The notes below the pieces were generated by a model. The model was not told where the DNA came from. It ran no database searches and saw only the letters and a program-made list of their open reading frames with translations. From assembly GCA_902767455.1 (NCBI GenBank), contig CACXHH010000079.1, positions 1 to 7,875 on the forward strand: a stretch of 7,875 nt of DNA, given 5' to 3'. The DNA is from an uncultured Eubacteriales bacterium. GTDB lineage: Bacteria; Bacillota; Clostridia; Christensenellales; Borkfalkiaceae. The translations under genes and the position numbers were made by a program. Below are positions 6,235-7,875 of the stretch, piece by piece (the stretch's first letter is position 1; every line of letters begins with the position of its first letter).

Positions 6235-6248
6235 TATAATATATTATA
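6235..6248. promoter_or_regulatory. 14-bp AT palindrome just upstream of dxr
   Basis: TATAATATATTATA is a perfect palindrome ending 7 nt before the dxr ATG, in the 79-bp gap after cdsA. It contains a consensus -10 box (TATAAT, 6243-6248 on the minus strand), but I see no fitting -35 box or extended -10. If used, transcription would start about 8 nt before the ATG, making a nearly leaderless message. It may equally be an AT-rich unstructured start region. Confidence 0.3.
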
Positions 6249-6307
6249 CGCCCGCAAAAGGCGCGTTATTACTTATCGCAAATAACCGTAAAAGTTCGTT
6301 ATATCTA

Positions 6308-7132
6308 TCAAAAAACAACTGTAAAGATAAGGCATACGAACGCGGCGTTGAACATGGTGCTGTCGATACGGTCGAGCATTCCGCCGTGACCGGGGAGAAG
6401 ATTGCCCATATCCTTTATGCCGAGTTTGCGCTTGACGCCGCCTTCCACGAGATCGCCGAACGTCGAAACGACGGCGCACGCGATACCGAACGCCGCGTAC
6501 ACGAGCCACTCGACGGGAGAAGAAACGAGAGCTTCTTTGGCGGCGTCGAAAACGAGCCACACCAAAACTGCGCCGATAGCCGAAAACACCAGCCCGCCGA
6601 TAAAGCCGCTGATCGTCTTTTTCGGGCTTATTTCGGGGCTCAACTTCGCGCCGCGAATAAGCGAGCCAACGAGATACGCGCCCACGTCGGCAAGCATAGT
6701 CGTCACGAACAGTAGAACAAGCGGGATAAATCCTTTATCCGCCAGCGCGTTTATCCTTATCATGGCATACAACAGCCCCGTAGGATAAAAGAGCGCGAAC
6801 AGCCCGTAGCCGACGTTTTCAAGCGTCGTGTGCCCGAACTCGACGACGAGCGCGCTTATCGTAAGGACGGCGACTGCGAACGATAATATCATCGCCGCGT
6901 TTTCGCCTAAAAAAGTAGCGACGGGCGTAAGCGTAAGCGCGTACGCCCAAACGACGCATTTTAAATAAAGATTGATTTTGCCTTCGAAAGCGCGCACTAT
7001 CTCGAAAGTACCGAGCAGCGCGAAAGCGTACAGTAAAATATTGAACAGCCTGTAATCGACGAATTCCCGTAGCAGGAACGAGCCGAGCATGACTACGACG
7101 ATAAACACCGACGTTATACTTCTTTTTAACAT
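6308..7132 (-). CDS. cdsA: Phosphatidate cytidylyltransferase (CDP-DAG synthase)
   Basis: 274 residues from the ATG at 7132. It makes CDP-diacylglycerol from phosphatidic acid and CTP in the cytoplasmic membrane, the precursor of the main phospholipids. I prefer this ATG to the TTG at 7141 because AGG lies about 9 nt before it and because MLKRSIT is the usual family opening. The protein is mostly membrane helices. The C-terminal signature is present: STFGDLVEGGVKRKLGIKD then LLPGHGGMLDRIDS, with the conserved Lys, Asp and Arg residues. The block SPKKTISGFIGG in the middle is also typical. The gene begins 45 bp after the uppS stop and is followed by a 79-bp gap before dxr with no terminator. 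Confidence 0.96.
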   Translation of the reverse strand: MLKRSITSVFIVVVMLGSFLLREFVDYRLFNILLYAFALLGTFEIVRAFEGKINLYLKCVVWAYALTLTPVATFLGENAAMILSFAVAVLTISALVVEFGHTTLENVGYGLFALFYPTGLLYAMIRINALADKGFIPLVLLFVTTMLADVGAYLVGSLIRGAKLSPEISPKKTISGFIGGLVFSAIGAVLVWLVFDAAKEALVSSPVEWLVYAAFGIACAVVSTFGDLVEGGVKRKLGIKDMGNLLPGHGGMLDRIDSTMFNAAFVCLIFTVVF

Positions 7133-7177
7133 TTCGATCAACCTATTTCAACGCAAAATACCGCGTCGATAAACGTT

Positions 7178-7858
7178 TTATACTCCGCCGAAACGGCGTT
7201 TTCGCCCGTCGAACCATTCGAGAGCTTTTTTAAGCTCCGAAACGTCGAAATCGGGCCACAGACAGTCTGTAAAATACATTTCGGAATAAGCGCACTGCCA
7301 AAGCATAAAATTGCTCAATCTTTGTTCGCCGCTCGTGCGGATAACGAGATCGACGTCGGGAAGGTCCCCTACCCAAAGGTTTTCCGCAATAGTCTGCTCG
7401 GTTATGGGTTGACCTTTTTTGACGGCGGCGTTCGCGGCGTGGACTATCTCGCTTTTTGCTCCGTAATTGAAGCAGATATTGATAGTTCCGCGGGTGAAGA
7501 AACGGGTCTTTTCAACGGCTTCAAGGATAGCCTTTTTGTTGGATGCGGATATCCTTTCGGAATCGAGATCGCCCGATACGACGAGCCTTATCTCGTCTTT
7601 GATAAATCTCGGAACGTTCTTTTTGAGCATGCGCATCATAAGCGACATCAGCTTTTCGACTTCGTCTTGCGGGCGCGACCAGTTTTCCGTGGAAAACGCG
7701 TAAAAGGACGCCGTTTTTATGCCGTTGTCGAAAAGGTAATTGCAAAGCCCTTCTAAAACTTCCGCGCCCTTTCTGTGCCCGGCGAAACGCGGTTTGTTGC
7801 GCTGTTTTGCCCAACGACCGTTACCGTCCATAATAAACGCTACGTGCTCGGGAAGCAT
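7178..7858 (-). CDS. uppS: Undecaprenyl diphosphate synthase (cis-prenyltransferase)
   Basis: 226 residues, slightly short of the usual 240-250. It adds isopentenyl units in cis to farnesyl diphosphate to make the C55 lipid carrier for peptidoglycan, at the membrane face of the cytoplasm. Motifs are HVAFIMDGNGRWA (5-17, with the catalytic Asp11), GHRKG (27-31, His28), YAFSTENW (53-60), and RTSGEQRLSNFMLWQ (174-188) followed by YSEMYFTDCLWPDF. The ATG at 7858 places the protein start four residues before His5, as in relatives. However, no Shine-Dalgarno site is visible in the 17 bases left, and the frame stays open to the window edge, so an earlier start cannot be excluded. frr would be the expected gene upstream, outside this window. 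Confidence 0.95.
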   Translation of the reverse strand: MLPEHVAFIMDGNGRWAKQRNKPRFAGHRKGAEVLEGLCNYLFDNGIKTASFYAFSTENWSRPQDEVEKLMSLMMRMLKKNVPRFIKDEIRLVVSGDLDSERISASNKKAILEAVEKTRFFTRGTINICFNYGAKSEIVHAANAAVKKGQPITEQTIAENLWVGDLPDVDLVIRTSGEQRLSNFMLWQCAYSEMYFTDCLWPDFDVSELKKALEWFDGRKRRFGGV

Positions 7859-7875
7859 TATACGGTCATTACTTC

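Noticed and set aside
7133..7141. TTG at 7141 as the cdsA start
   Set aside because: The ATG at 7132 gives the usual MLKR opening and has an AGG at better spacing.

Overview
Every supported gene in this window lies on the minus strand, so the genes read from high to low coordinates. The gene order uppS-cdsA-dxr-rseP is typical of Firmicutes. Together with the SPFH/zinc-ribbon proteins and the strong Shine-Dalgarno sites on several genes, it points to a Clostridia-like Firmicute, perhaps an uncultured gut lineage. That placement is inference from gene order and protein style, not from a marker gene.

Right half (about 7858 down to 3322): a cell-envelope operon. uppS makes undecaprenyl diphosphate (the cell-wall lipid carrier), cdsA makes CDP-diacylglycerol (phospholipid precursor), dxr commits carbon to the MEP isoprenoid pathway that feeds UppS, and rseP is a site-2 intramembrane zinc protease. 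Behind rseP lies a 60-residue membrane-anchored small protein with three CxC motifs that I do not recognise. The block closes with a near-ideal Rho-independent terminator (stem 3288-3314).

Middle (about 3112 down to 522): a separate unit opened by a sigma-A-type promoter (3084-3112). It encodes an SPFH-domain protein with two C-terminal zinc ribbons (YdjI-like), a 65-residue DUF1858-type protein with a CxxC motif, and a protein with two N-terminal zinc ribbons and a C-terminal membrane anchor (YdjG-like). In Bacillus subtilis, YdjG and YdjI belong to the pspA-ydjGHI membrane-stress operon. Here the pair occurs without a visible PspA or YdjH and with a small redox-type protein between them. 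This is the most interesting part of the window.

Left end (about 445 down to 1): a promoter with a good 17-nt spacer, a leader with a 5' hairpin, and the first 108 codons of a cyclophilin-like lipoprotein that runs off the window. Its active-site segment has lost the FHR signature, so it may be a non-catalytic cyclophilin fold.

There are no tRNA or rRNA genes, CRISPR arrays, insertion sequences or phage genes that I can see. The only gene-free stretch of about 300 bases is 3022-3321, which holds the SPFH promoter and leader, an AT-rich segment with one short direct repeat, and the terminator of the envelope operon.
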